In this document: positions 38,699-46,824 of the stretch, one piece after another | Numbering within the stretch: the first letter of the stretch is position 1 | Layout: the number at the start of each line of letters is the position of its first letter | Assembly (NCBI GenBank): GCA_003343905.1 | Contig: QAKI01000069.1 | Coordinates: 1 to 50,790, forward strand | Length of the DNA stretch: 50,790 bases | Direction: 5' to 3' | Origin: Subdoligranulum variabile | GTDB taxonomy: Bacteria > Bacillota > Clostridia > Oscillospirales > Ruminococcaceae | Notes under the pieces: model-generated | Seen by the model: the letters and a program-made list of their open reading frames with translations, nothing else | Told to the model about the DNA's origin: nothing | Databases searched by the model: none | Position numbers and translations under genes: made by a program

Positions 38699-39637
38699 AT
38701 GGGTCCCATTATTTTAGAGGCGCGTGGCCTGACCAAAAAATACAGGCAGACTGTTGCCCTGGACCATATCGATCTGCAAATCGAAAAAGGCAAAATTTAC
38801 GGCTTTATCGGCCAGAACGGGGCCGGTAAGACGACGTTCCTGCGGCTGGTCACCGGCCTGGCGTTCCCGACCGGCGGTACGCTGGCGCTGTGGGGGAAAA
38901 GCTCGGAAAAAGAGCTGCCGGAACAACGGAAACGGATCGGCTGCATGATCGAAACGCCCGCACTCTTCCCGGCTATGACGGCGTACCAGAACATGGAGGT
39001 CCAGCGCATCCAGCGCGGCATCCCGGATAAGGCGGTGATCGAAAAGGCGCTGGATATGGTCGGGCTGCCGGACACCGGGAAAAAGCGCGTCCGCAATTTT
39101 TCGCTGGGGATGCGGCAACGGTTGGGCATTGCGGCCGCGCTGCTGAACACGCCGGAACTGCTGATCCTGGACGAACCAATCAACGGATTGGACCCTGCCG
39201 GGATCGTCGAGATCCGAAACCTGCTGAAGTCCCTGAACCGGGAATACGGCATAACGATTTTGGTGTCCAGCCATATTCTGGAGGAACTGTACCAGACCGC
39301 AACGGAGTTCATTTTGATCGACAAGGGAAAAATCATCGAGGAGATCTCTGCGCAGGAACTGGGGGAACGGTGCAGACGCCACCTTGCGATCAGGACGCCC
39401 GACCCGCAAAAGGCGCTGCTTGTGTTGGCGGAAAAACTCCACACAGAAAGTTTCCGGCTGATGCCGGATGGCACGATCCGCCTGTATGCGTATCTGGACG
39501 ATGTGGAAAAGGTCGCGGCCGTGTTGGCACAGGCACAGATCCTCGTTACAGGGCTTGCGGTCGTCGGCGATACGCTGGAGGATTACTTTTTAAGCAGGAT
39601 TGGGGGGACAGGGCGTGTTCAATCTCCTGCGCGCTGA
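38699..39637 (+). CDS. ABC transporter ATPase (BcrA/LanF type)
   Basis: A 312-residue ATPase of the bacitracin/lantibiotic-immunity group. Walker A GQNGAGKTT (residues 39-47), signature FSLGMRQRLGIAAALL (the LSxGxxQ variant of this group), Walker B LLILDEPINGLDPAGI, switch SSHILEEL, and the group's C-terminal extension (residues 210-312). AAAGGAGG precedes the ATG. It overlaps the next permease gene by 23 bases. With two ~240-residue ABC-2 permeases it resembles the LanFEG exporters that expel peptide antibiotics from the membrane. Confidence 0.9.
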   Translation: MGPIILEARGLTKKYRQTVALDHIDLQIEKGKIYGFIGQNGAGKTTFLRLVTGLAFPTGGTLALWGKSSEKELPEQRKRIGCMIETPALFPAMTAYQNMEVQRIQRGIPDKAVIEKALDMVGLPDTGKKRVRNFSLGMRQRLGIAAALLNTPELLILDEPINGLDPAGIVEIRNLLKSLNREYGITILVSSHILEELYQTATEFILIDKGKIIEEISAQELGERCRRHLAIRTPDPQKALLVLAEKLHTESFRLMPDGTIRLYAYLDDVEKVAAVLAQAQILVTGLAVVGDTLEDYFLSRIGGTGRVQSPAR

Positions 39638-40304
39638 GTGTTACAAACTGTTCCACAGCCGCTGCTTTTGGGGGATCGCGGCGTTTGCGCTTTGCCTGAG
39701 CAGCGTGCTGTTGGCGGACAGCGTGGGCCAGACGTCCAGTCTGTTCTTTGCTTCGCTGTATAACGTGCCCGTTCTCTACTTTCTGGCAATCATTTTTTGC
39801 GCGCTGTTCATCGGCGATGATTTTGCGTGCAGAACACTGTCCGCGTATGTCAGTGCGGGCCACAGCCGCAGCCAGATACTGTTTGCCAAGCTGGTGGTCT
39901 GCCAACTTGCCTGCATGGCGATTCTGGCGTTGCCTCTGTTGGCACATGGGTGGGCAGGCAGGCTTTTCCTCAAAGAAGCGTTTGCGGGCGGCCCCGGAAC
40001 GGTGGCCGTGGTGGCGGCTTCTTTGCTCGCCATGTGTCTGCTGCCGTTTTTCTTTGCGTTTTGGTTTCGGGATACAGGCAAAGCGATGGCTGTCCCGATG
40101 ATGCTCTTTTTTCTGATGATATTCTGGATGAACGGGGACAAGGCCCGGCTTGTTTCACAAATACTGCCGATGGGGCAGCTTCGGCTGACCGCATTGCAGC
40201 AAGACGCGCTGCCAGCGGCACGGTTTGTTCTTACGGATTGTATATGGATCTTCCTTTTGTCCATGGGCGCTTATGGGGGATTCCGGCGCGCCGACTTGAA
40301 GTGA
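39615..40304 (+). CDS. ABC-2 type permease (LanE/G-like)
   Basis: A 229-residue membrane subunit with six predicted helices. The N-terminus FNLLRAECYKLFHSRCFWGIAAFALCLSSVLL is typical for this permease class (cytosolic 'aE..K...s.'), followed by FCALFIGDDFACRTLSAYVSAGHSRSQILFAKLVV, the conserved 'ef..gt.k...s.g.sR..i...K' coupling segment. The GTG at 39615 has GGGGGGA 7 bases upstream; a TTG at 39600 is the alternative. It overlaps the ATPase gene, ensuring coupled translation. Confidence 0.85.
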   Translation: MFNLLRAECYKLFHSRCFWGIAAFALCLSSVLLADSVGQTSSLFFASLYNVPVLYFLAIIFCALFIGDDFACRTLSAYVSAGHSRSQILFAKLVVCQLACMAILALPLLAHGWAGRLFLKEAFAGGPGTVAVVAASLLAMCLLPFFFAFWFRDTGKAMAVPMMLFFLMIFWMNGDKARLVSQILPMGQLRLTALQQDALPAARFVLTDCIWIFLLSMGAYGGFRRADLK

Positions 40305-40320
40305 GGGGGAGGGTGTCAAA

Positions 40321-41058
40321 ATGCGGGAACTCTTAAAAATGGAACGCTACCAACTGTCCCATAATTTTCTGTATGGGGGCGGGGGCGCCGGTATCTTTCT
40401 GATCGGCTTTTTTACCGCGGAAACGTATGTGCCGGAAGTCATGGGAACGGCTGGCGGTGCGGCTGCGTCCCTTGCGGATATTTTCAACGGAATGGTCTAC
40501 GATTCCACCTTTCTTCTCATTCTGATGTCCGGTATGCTGGCGCTGCTTTTGGGGCAGGAGTTTTCCTGCCGGATCGTCGGCCTTGAGGTGGCCGCAGGCC
40601 ATTCCAGAAAAGCGATCTTTTTCTCAAAGGTGATCGCCTATCTGGCCGCTTTTAATGCCATGGCTCTTGTTTACCCCGTGGCCGGGTGCATACGGGAATT
40701 TTCCCGGTTCGGAATGGCGGACGGCGGGAACTTTCTGCTTCAGGCCGTCAAAGCTGCCTTGTATTCCCTGCTTTTGAACAGCGCGATGTTTTCTTTTGCA
40801 ATCTGCATGGCTTTTTTCCTGCGCAGTTCTGCAAAAGCGGCAGCCATCACCGCGATCGTGACCTTTGTGCTCAGCCTTTATCTGGGGTATGGCATGATGT
40901 TCGGGCTGCCTGTGACATTTTTGCCGATCTATCAAATACGGCAGGCGGTGGGCACCGCGGCGCTGTTCCAGCCCGTTGCGGTGCTGGTGGGGGCGGTTTG
41001 GATCACCGCGCTGCTGTGGTTGTCCTGGCGCAGTTTTCGCAAGTGTGAATTGAAATAA
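40321..41058 (+). CDS. ABC-2 type permease (LanE/G-like), second
   Basis: A 245-residue permease with about six helices, paralogous to the preceding one: MRELLKMERYQLSHNFLYGG, then LALLLGQEFSCRIVGLEVAAGHSRKAIFFSKVIAYLAAF with the coupling motif, and helices to WITALLWLSWRSF. It starts 16 bases after the first permease with GTGAGGGGGAGGG as the ribosome binding site. The two permeases and one ATPase match LanFEG stoichiometry. The peptide or lipid substrate is unknown. Confidence 0.85.
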   Translation: MRELLKMERYQLSHNFLYGGGGAGIFLIGFFTAETYVPEVMGTAGGAAASLADIFNGMVYDSTFLLILMSGMLALLLGQEFSCRIVGLEVAAGHSRKAIFFSKVIAYLAAFNAMALVYPVAGCIREFSRFGMADGGNFLLQAVKAALYSLLLNSAMFSFAICMAFFLRSSAKAAAITAIVTFVLSLYLGYGMMFGLPVTFLPIYQIRQAVGTAALFQPVAVLVGAVWITALLWLSWRSFRKCELK

Positions 41059-41068
41059 AACGTGGGAG

Positions 41069-41968
41069 GTGTACCCCATCGAACAGTTGCTGCTGGTTAT
41101 ATTGGTACTGCTGGTCGTTTTGCTGGTCAAGTATCTGCAAATCAAACGGCAGATCCGCAGTTTATCCAAACAGATGACGGAACTGCTGGACGGAAAATCC
41201 GAGAAAATGCTGGACATTTCGCTGATCGACAAAGACCTGGAACAACTGGCGGGAATACTGAATCGGTATAATGACCGGCAAAGGCAGGTGATCGCGGGAA
41301 CATTGCGCCGCGAAAACGCGCTGAAAGAGTCCGTCGCGAACATTTCCCACGACCTGCGAACACCGCTGACTGTTATTCTTGGCCATTTGCAGTTGTTGAG
41401 AAAAGAGAAACTGACAGACCGGCAGGCGCAGCGGGTCGCGATCCTTTATCATAAGGCGGAAAGGATGAACGAACTGGTACAAACTTTTTATGATTTGTCT
41501 GTACTGGAGGCCGGGCAGATCACACCCCGGCGGGAAAATTTCAGCCTGTCCAATTTGCTGATAAACCTTGTTGCAGAGAACGCCCCGGCGCTGGAAGCGA
41601 AAAGCCTGGCCCCGGAAGTCGATCTGCCGCCCCAGTCTGTCTATCTCTATTCTGACCGCGGCATGGTGGAAAGGATCTTGCAGAACCTTTTGACAAACGC
41701 GATACGCTATTCGTCCGGCACCATAAAAATGCGCGTAAAACAGGAAGGGGAAAACCGGGCTGTTTTTATGATCGAAAATTCGACCGATGACAAAACCGAA
41801 ATAGACCCCGGCCGCCTTTTTGAGCGGTTTTATACGGGGGACGCATCCCGGCACAACGGCGGTACGGGCGTGGGGCTGGCGGTCGTAAAGTTGTTGGCGG
41901 ATCAACTGGGGGGCAGCGTTTCTGCCGAAGTCAAGGCCCATGACTTGACAGTAACGCTGGAACTGTAA
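41069..41968 (+). CDS. sensor histidine kinase
   Basis: A 299-residue kinase with one N-terminal helix (LLLVILVLLVVLLV) and no sizeable extracellular loop, as in intramembrane-sensing kinases such as BceS. HisKA box VANISHDLRTPLTVILGHL with the phospho-His, N-box LQNLLTNAIRYS, then a short GRLFERFYTGD (F-box) and NGGTGVGLAVVKLL (G2). It partners the response regulator at 37919. The annotated GTG at 41069 touches the GGGAGG ribosome binding site; the better-spaced codon is an ATC at 41078, in frame, so the true start may be a rare ATC. Confidence 0.9.
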   Translation: MYPIEQLLLVILVLLVVLLVKYLQIKRQIRSLSKQMTELLDGKSEKMLDISLIDKDLEQLAGILNRYNDRQRQVIAGTLRRENALKESVANISHDLRTPLTVILGHLQLLRKEKLTDRQAQRVAILYHKAERMNELVQTFYDLSVLEAGQITPRRENFSLSNLLINLVAENAPALEAKSLAPEVDLPPQSVYLYSDRGMVERILQNLLTNAIRYSSGTIKMRVKQEGENRAVFMIENSTDDKTEIDPGRLFERFYTGDASRHNGGTGVGLAVVKLLADQLGGSVSAEVKAHDLTVTLEL

Positions 41969-41996
41969 GAAGTTGCGGTGCGGAAGCGTGCGGCGG

Positions 41997-42025
41997 TTGC
42001 AAAAAGCGGCCCCGCATGGTATAGT
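41997..42025 (+). promoter_or_regulatory. promoter of DtxR-family gene, with inverted repeat
   Basis: TTGCAA (41997-42002), a 17-bp spacer and TATAGT (42020-42025). TATAGTA (42020-42026) and TACTATA (42038-42044) form a perfect inverted repeat over the start region, an operator candidate different from the GTTAG boxes. Confidence 0.75.
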
Positions 42026-42061
42026 AATACAATATACTACTATAAAAAGGAGGCCGCGCCG

Positions 42062-42439
42062 GTGACCATCCACGAATCGGCAGAAGATTATCTTGAAAAG
42101 ATCCTGATGCTGCAGGAGCAGAAAGGTTCGGTGCGCTCCATTGACATCGCGGTGGCGATGGGGTATTCCAAACCCAGCGTCAGCGTGGCGATGAAGAACC
42201 TGCGGGAAAACGGCTATATCTCGGTGGACGGCGAAGGGTATATCCATCTGGAAACCCCCGGCCTTGCCATTGCGCGGCGTATTTACGACCGGCACCGCAA
42301 ACTGACGGCGTTTTTTGTGGCGCTGGGGGTGGACCCCGAGGTGGCGTCCCACGACGCCTGCAAGATCGAACACGATCTGAGCGAGGAAACGTACAGCAAA
42401 ATGATCGCCTTTGCCGAACGGCAGCAGGCGGAAGGCTGA
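42062..42439 (+). CDS. DtxR/IdeR-family iron-dependent repressor
   Basis: A 125-residue metal-dependent repressor with only the DNA-binding and dimerisation domains (no SH3-like domain). Helix-turn-helix: SIDIAVAMGYSKPSVSVAMKNLRENGYISVD. Metal site: D9 in SAEDYLE, H79, and C100-x2-E103-H104 (DACKIEHDL). Cys at this position is the DtxR/IdeR (iron) pattern, whereas MntR has Glu. AGGAGG 9 bases upstream supports the GTG start. It probably controls the feo operon 4.6 kb upstream, whose promoter bears three GTTAG-N6-CTAAC boxes. Confidence 0.9.
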   Translation: MTIHESAEDYLEKILMLQEQKGSVRSIDIAVAMGYSKPSVSVAMKNLRENGYISVDGEGYIHLETPGLAIARRIYDRHRKLTAFFVALGVDPEVASHDACKIEHDLSEETYSKMIAFAERQQAEG

Positions 42440-42452
42440 ACCACAACAAGAG

Positions 42453-42484
42453 AAAAGGGCGGCAGCGGGGCCGCCCTTTTTGTT
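42453..42484 (+). terminator. terminator of DtxR-family gene
   Basis: AAAAGGGCGGC (42453-42463) / GCCGCCCTTTT (42470-42480), then TGTTT. Confidence 0.88.
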
Positions 42485-42521
42485 TCCGCACGGCCCCGCG
42501 CAAAAAACAGAAGGTTTTGTT

Positions 42522-43145
42522 ATGGCAGTTCCCGTTGACCCGCGCACCACGTCCCGTGCCCAGGCGTTCGCTTTGTGGATGCAGGCGCCCATGCCCATGG
42601 TGACGCTGTTCAAAACGCTGGATGTGACCCGCCTGACACGGGCGGCGCGCCGCCGCGGCTGGAAGCTGAATATGCTGCTGTGCTGGTGCATCGGCCGGGC
42701 GGCCGCGCAGGTGAAGGAATTTTACCTGCTGCCGGTGGGCGAACAACTGATGCAGTATGAAAAGCTGGCCGTCAACGTGGTGGTCGCGCTGCCGGATGGT
42801 TCCATCCAGACCTGCGACGTGCCGGTGTGTGAGTCGCTGGAACAGTTTGCGGCGGATTATGACCGCCTGACCGCCCAGGTGCGGGACAGCGACCAGCCCT
42901 GGGAAGCAGGGGAGGAATACATGGTCATCGGCACCTCGGCGCTGCCGCAGTGCGAGATCGACGGCGCGGTGAACATTTACGCCGGTGTGTACAACAACCC
43001 GTTCCTGATCTGGGGGCGGGTGCGCCGCCATTGGTGGAAGTCCACGCTGCCGGTATCGTTCCAGTTCCACCATACCCAGATGGATGGCGGCGAAGCGGCG
43101 CAGTTCCTGGCGGAATTGCAGTGCCAGATCGACGGGCTGCGGTAA
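42522..43145 (+). CDS. chloramphenicol acetyltransferase-like protein
   Basis: A 207-residue CatA-type (trimeric CAT) family member, cytosolic. The active-site motif is visible as FQFHHTQMDGGEA (family HHxVxDG; catalytic His), with KLNMLLCWCIGRAA in the N-terminal half. It is slightly shorter than resistance CATs (~215) and lacks parts of the usual chloramphenicol pocket, so resistance should not be assumed: many chromosomal clostridial homologues have no known substrate. ATG at 42522 with AGAAGG upstream. Monocistronic, followed by a long hairpin. Confidence 0.85.
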   Translation: MAVPVDPRTTSRAQAFALWMQAPMPMVTLFKTLDVTRLTRAARRRGWKLNMLLCWCIGRAAAQVKEFYLLPVGEQLMQYEKLAVNVVVALPDGSIQTCDVPVCESLEQFAADYDRLTAQVRDSDQPWEAGEEYMVIGTSALPQCEIDGAVNIYAGVYNNPFLIWGRVRRHWWKSTLPVSFQFHHTQMDGGEAAQFLAELQCQIDGLR

Positions 43146-43221
43146 GTAGTACTTTTTGATTTTGGATATTTTTTTGGAAAAATACGATTTGTATAGAATG
43201 GGCAAGAAATAAAAGATAACA

Positions 43222-43259
43222 AGCAGGCCGCGCGGCAAACCTTTGCCGCGCGGCCTGCT
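43222..43259. terminator. 18-bp hairpin after CAT-like gene
   Basis: AGCAGGCCGCGCGGCAAA / TTTGCCGCGCGGCCTGCT, loop CC. A T-rich stretch lies on the minus side. It marks the left edge of the composite repeat that follows. Confidence 0.7.
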
Positions 43260-43260
43260 G

Positions 43261-43432
43261 TTAAGAGAATAGAGAAAAAATAATAGATAAGAAATGTGGT
43301 GGACCGCGGGCCTGCGGCCCGCTCGAAAAAACGGCCGGGAACGGTGTGGTTTGCCGGTGAGGTGGGTGATTGCCGGGCAGCGTTTGCCTGTCCCGGAAGG
43401 TTTTGGGTAGTGGCGAGGTGGGATCCCGCAGA
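43261..43432 (-). repeat. module E repeat, left terminal copy
   Basis: Reverse-complement match to 29191-29351, AT-rich end outermost (AATAATAGATAAGAAATGTG), with TGGACCGCGGGCCTGCGG and TTTGCCGGTGAGG blocks. It forms the left inverted end of the composite 43261-44054. Confidence 0.8.
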
Positions 43433-43945
43433 CGCAGCCTGCTCCCCTATGAGGGGAGCCTTTTAGGTAGCTGCCCGTTTCAAAGCCTCCCCTTTTAGGG
43501 GAGGTGTCTGCGAAGCAGACGGAAGGGTCTTGCGCGTCCCGGAAGGTGTGGCACTGGCGGGAAGCGGGACCCCTCAGGCCGCTGCGTGTCCAGCTCCCCT
43601 GACAGGGGAGCCTTTTAGGTGACTGTCCGTTTCAAAGCCTCCCCTTGCAGGGGAGGTGTCTGCGAAGCAGACGGAAGGGCCTTGTGCGTCCCGGAAGGTG
43701 TGGCACTGGCGGGAAGCGGGACCCCTCAGGCCGCTGCGCGTCCAGCTCCCCTGACAGGGGAGCCTTTTAGGTAGCTGTCCGTTTCAAAGCCTCCCCTTGC
43801 AGGGGAGGTGTCTGCGAAGCAGACGGAGGGGTTTTGCACATCCCGGTTAAGTGCGATGCTGGCACAAAGCAAGACCCTTCAGGCCGCTGCGCGTCCAGCT
43901 CCCCTGACAGGGGAGCCTTTTAGGTAGCTGCCTGTTTTAAAGCCG
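43417..43945 (+). repeat. tandem array of four module A units, period ~152 bp
   Basis: Units begin near 43417 (degenerate), 43569, 43721 and 43874 (truncated right end). Each complete unit is a ~115-bp palindromic A (ACCCCTCAGGCCGCTGCG, CAGCTCCCCT.ACAGGGGAG, CCTCCCCTTGCAGGGGAGG, GTCTGCGAAGCAGAC) plus a ~37-bp spacer with CGTCCCGGAAGGTGTGGCAC. The spacers are conserved too, so this is satellite-like amplification, not CRISPR. Confidence 0.85.
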
Positions 43946-43961
43946 CCCTGCCGCGGGGAAG

Positions 43962-44054
43962 CCGTATTTCGAGCGGGGCAAAGGCCCGCGAACCACCATA
44001 TTTATTATCTTTTATCTCTTATCTATTATCTAAAATTATCTTTTATCTATTATA
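43962..44054 (+). repeat. module E repeat, right terminal copy (3' part)
   Basis: TTTCGAGCGGGGCAAAGG, CGCGAACCACCATATT and an AT-rich TTATCTTTTATCTC tail matching the end of 29191-29351, in the opposite orientation to the left copy. It ends one base before the murE terminator. Confidence 0.75.
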
Positions 44055-44055
44055 G

Positions 44056-44083
44056 AAAAGCCGGGGCCACGGCCCCGGCTTTT
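44056..44083. terminator. terminator of murE operon
   Basis: AAAAGCCGGGGCC / GGCCCCGGCTTTT, loop AC; symmetrical with T-runs on both strands. It starts 46 bases past the murE stop. Confidence 0.9.
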
Positions 44084-44128
44084 CGCCCCCTCACGGGCAA
44101 ACAATTAAAAGTCCTTTGCCTGCCCTCG

Positions 44129-45586
44129 TCAGGAAAGCAGGCGGCAGGCTTCGCGGATCAGGTCGCGTTCCACAAAGTGGAGCTTCTTGCCCTGGATGAT
44201 CTGGTAGTCCTCGTGCCCTTTGCCCGCAAACAGCACGATGTCCCCCTCCTGCGCCATCTTCACCGCCGCGCGGATGGCCTCGGCGCGGTCGGGGATGATC
44301 TCATACTGGGAGTCGGGCGCCATGTGGGCGTCGATGTCCCGAAGGATCGCCATCGGGTCCTCAAAATCCGGGTTGTCGCTGGTCAGGATGCTGTAATCCG
44401 CCCAGGCGCTGGCCGCTTCGGCCAGTTCCCGGCGGCGGCCTTGCGTGCGCCCGCCCACCGAGCCGAACACGCAGATCAGCCGGTGCGGGTGGTAGGCCCG
44501 CAGCGTTTTCAGGGCGCTGGTCAGCGCCAGTCCGTTGTGGGAGTAATCCACCAGGAAAGTGCGCCCCGGCAGCCCTTCCACCACCTCGAACCGGCCCCGC
44601 ACCGTCGTGTGGGCCAGCGCCGCGGCGGCCTGGGCAGGCGTGACGCCGAAAGCCCCGCACAGCGCGATGGCGCACAGCGCGTCCGACGCGCTGAACGCCC
44701 CCGGCGACAGCACCCGCACAGGGGTGGCTTCGCCGCCGTGCTCACAGCGGAACTCCACGCCCAGCGCGGTCTCGCTGCGGAAAGGGGCCAGCGCGGCGGC
44801 GCGGTAGTCCGCCGGGGATTCGATGCCGAAGCTGACCTGCTGCCCCCGGAAAGGTGCGCGCATATAGGCGCTGGCGGGGTCGTCGGCGTTGTAGACCATC
44901 ACCCGCGCGTCGTAGTCCGCAAACAGGCGGCGCTTGGCGTTCTTGTAATCCTCAAAATCCGGGTGTTCGCCGGGGCCGATGTGGTCCTCCGACAGATTCG
45001 TGAAAGCCACCACTTCAAAAGGCACGCCGTCCACCCGGTTGTGGCGCAGCGCCTGGCTGCTCACTTCCAGCACGGCGTGGCGTACCCCGGCGTCCAGCAT
45101 TTTGCGGAACAGCCGGTGCAGTTCCAGGCTTTCGGGCGTGGTGTTGGCCGTGGCTTCGTGTTCCCCGGCGATGTCCACCCCGTTGGAGCCGATATAGGCG
45201 CAGGGCAGGCCCGATTCGTTGAGGATGGCCGCCGTCAGCAGCGCCGTGGTGGTCTTGCCCTTGGTGCCGGTGATGCCGATCAGATGCAGCTTTTCGGCCG
45301 GGTTGCCGTAAAAGTCCGCCCCGATGACGGCCAGCGCGGCGCGGGTGTCGTCCGTGAGGATCTGCGCCGCGTCGGCGGGCAGGTCCAGGGGGCGTTCCGC
45401 CAGAAAGGCGCGGCAGCCCTGGTCATAGGCGCTGCGGGCGAAGGTGTGGCCGTCCATCCAGGCCCCCACCAGGCAGACGAACAGCGACCCCGGCCCCGCC
45501 TTGCGGGAATCGTAGGTGATGGCGCTGATCTCGGCGTCCGAAGCGCCGGTGTGTTCAATGCGGCGTACCAGATCGTTCAGTTTCAT
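44129..45586 (-). CDS. murE: UDP-N-acetylmuramyl-tripeptide synthetase MurE
   Basis: Adds the third amino acid to UDP-MurNAc-L-Ala-D-Glu, 485 residues. P-loop GITGTKGKTTT (near residue 106), central ATTAN-type TANTTPESLELH, LEVSSQAL, carbamylated-Lys region and C-terminal FGSVGGRTQGRRREL and GKGHEDYQI. The residue-selecting loop reads SDNPDFEDP (D404-N405-P406-D407). meso-DAP enzymes normally have DNPR, and the Arg is replaced here by Asp, which argues against diaminopimelate and for lysine or another diamino acid. Last gene of a three-gene operon, 8 bases after an ATP-grasp ligase. Confidence 0.92.
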   Translation of the reverse strand: MKLNDLVRRIEHTGASDAEISAITYDSRKAGPGSLFVCLVGAWMDGHTFARSAYDQGCRAFLAERPLDLPADAAQILTDDTRAALAVIGADFYGNPAEKLHLIGITGTKGKTTTALLTAAILNESGLPCAYIGSNGVDIAGEHEATANTTPESLELHRLFRKMLDAGVRHAVLEVSSQALRHNRVDGVPFEVVAFTNLSEDHIGPGEHPDFEDYKNAKRRLFADYDARVMVYNADDPASAYMRAPFRGQQVSFGIESPADYRAAALAPFRSETALGVEFRCEHGGEATPVRVLSPGAFSASDALCAIALCGAFGVTPAQAAAALAHTTVRGRFEVVEGLPGRTFLVDYSHNGLALTSALKTLRAYHPHRLICVFGSVGGRTQGRRRELAEAASAWADYSILTSDNPDFEDPMAILRDIDAHMAPDSQYEIIPDRAEAIRAAVKMAQEGDIVLFAGKGHEDYQIIQGKKLHFVERDLIREACRLLS

Positions 45587-45594
45587 GGCAGGAT

Positions 45595-46824
45595 TCAGCC
45601 TTTCGGATAGTAGATCTTGAACTTTTTGAACTGGCGGCGAAGCTGCTCCAGCACGCAGGCGGTGCGCAGCGGGTTCAGCCGCAGGTCGGGGCTGTACAGC
45701 AGCGAGCAGGCTTCCCTGCCCTGGGCCTTCAAGCCCTGGGCGTGGGCCACCAGTTTCTTGTCCTCGGTATAGGTAAAGACGACCTTGGCGGGCACATGGT
45801 GCCAGAAAACTTCATTGCGGTTCAGCACGCAGTCGTTGCCGCCGTCGGACCACTTTTCCACCACCAGCCGGGCGATGTTCAGCCCGGAAGCCGTCACATA
45901 GTAGTTGCTGCGGCCCTGGCGCAGGTTGATCTCAAACACGCGGAAATCCCCCGGTTTGCCCGACCATTTGATGTCGAAGTTGGAAAAGCCCGTGTAGTGG
46001 CAGGCTTCCAGCATTTGGCGGATGTTTTCCACCAGCGGCAGGGCGGTGGTGTCCTCGGCCACGATGGCGGCATGGTTGCCCAGCCCGTGGGGGGTGTGTT
46101 CCTCCACCATCGTGTGGCCCAGGCACATGGCCCGCACCTTGCCGTTCTGGTCGGAGAAAGCCGTCAGCACCCGCATGTGGTCGTCGCCGCCGGGGATCAT
46201 CTCCTGCAGGATCATCTTGTCCGGGTAGCCGGAATCATAGATCTCCCGCACGATGGCCGCGGCTTCCTCCGGCGAATGGGCGGTGTAGACCTTCTTCATG
46301 CCGTCGAAGGGGAACTTCCAGTAGTCCACGCTGGACGAAGGCTTGACGATGATGGGGTACTCGAAGCCCAGCGCCGCGGCGGTCAGGGCGTCGGCCGCCG
46401 CCGGGGCGGTCAGCACGCGGGTGGCCGGGTAGGGGATGCCGAACTTGTCGCAGACTTCGTAAAATTCGGCCTTTTTCTGGATGGAACCGTAGAGGTCGGC
46501 GGCGGGGCCGGGGGCGATATACTCCGGCAGTTCGGCCTTGCGGCGGATGATCATGGCCGCGTAGTCGTCGGTGCAGCCGAACAGGTAAAGCCGCTTGCCG
46601 GGGTGCTTTTCGGCAAAGTCGTGCAGCACCCGCAGCATGGTGGTCTCGTTGTCGATGTCGGGCACGATGGTGAACTTGACGATGCGGGAATACTTGGTGG
46701 GCGCCATGGCGTAACGGCCGAAGGCGTAGCTCACCACGCCGTAGGCTTCATGAAAGGCGCGGGCAAAGTTGTAGCAGTTCAAATCGGCCCCCAGAAATAC
46801 GGGGATCAGATCGGTGTTTTTCAT
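45595..46824 (-). CDS. ATP-grasp carboxylate-amine ligase (D-aspartate ligase-like)
   Basis: A 409-residue ATP-grasp enzyme: N-terminal domain IPVFLGADLNCYNFARAFHEAYGVVSYAFGR...KYSRIV, ATP-grasp core with FEYPIIVKPSSSVDYWKF, MILQEMIPGGDDHMRV and the metal-binding FEINLRQGRSNYYVT. The size and N-terminus resemble the D-aspartate ligases (Aslfm type) that attach D-Asp to the lysine side chain of the peptidoglycan stem, and the neighbours (MurE and an asparagine-synthase homologue) fit that. The ATG at 46824 has AAGGAG about 13 bases upstream. The family also contains other carboxylate-amine ligases, so the specific substrate is inference. Confidence 0.8.
   Translation of the reverse strand: MKNTDLIPVFLGADLNCYNFARAFHEAYGVVSYAFGRYAMAPTKYSRIVKFTIVPDIDNETTMLRVLHDFAEKHPGKRLYLFGCTDDYAAMIIRRKAELPEYIAPGPAADLYGSIQKKAEFYEVCDKFGIPYPATRVLTAPAAADALTAAALGFEYPIIVKPSSSVDYWKFPFDGMKKVYTAHSPEEAAAIVREIYDSGYPDKMILQEMIPGGDDHMRVLTAFSDQNGKVRAMCLGHTMVEEHTPHGLGNHAAIVAEDTTALPLVENIRQMLEACHYTGFSNFDIKWSGKPGDFRVFEINLRQGRSNYYVTASGLNIARLVVEKWSDGGNDCVLNRNEVFWHHVPAKVVFTYTEDKKLVAHAQGLKAQGREACSLLYSPDLRLNPLRTACVLEQLRRQFKKFKIYYPKG

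Noticed and set aside
42522..43145. Acquired chloramphenicol-resistance gene
   Set aside because: Base composition matches the neighbours and no mobile-element genes flank it; the CAT-like fold alone does not show resistance.
43417..43945. CRISPR-like direct repeats
   Set aside because: Repeat units are ~115 bp with conserved ~37-bp spacers and internal palindromes; no cas genes. This is a tandem repeat family, not CRISPR.
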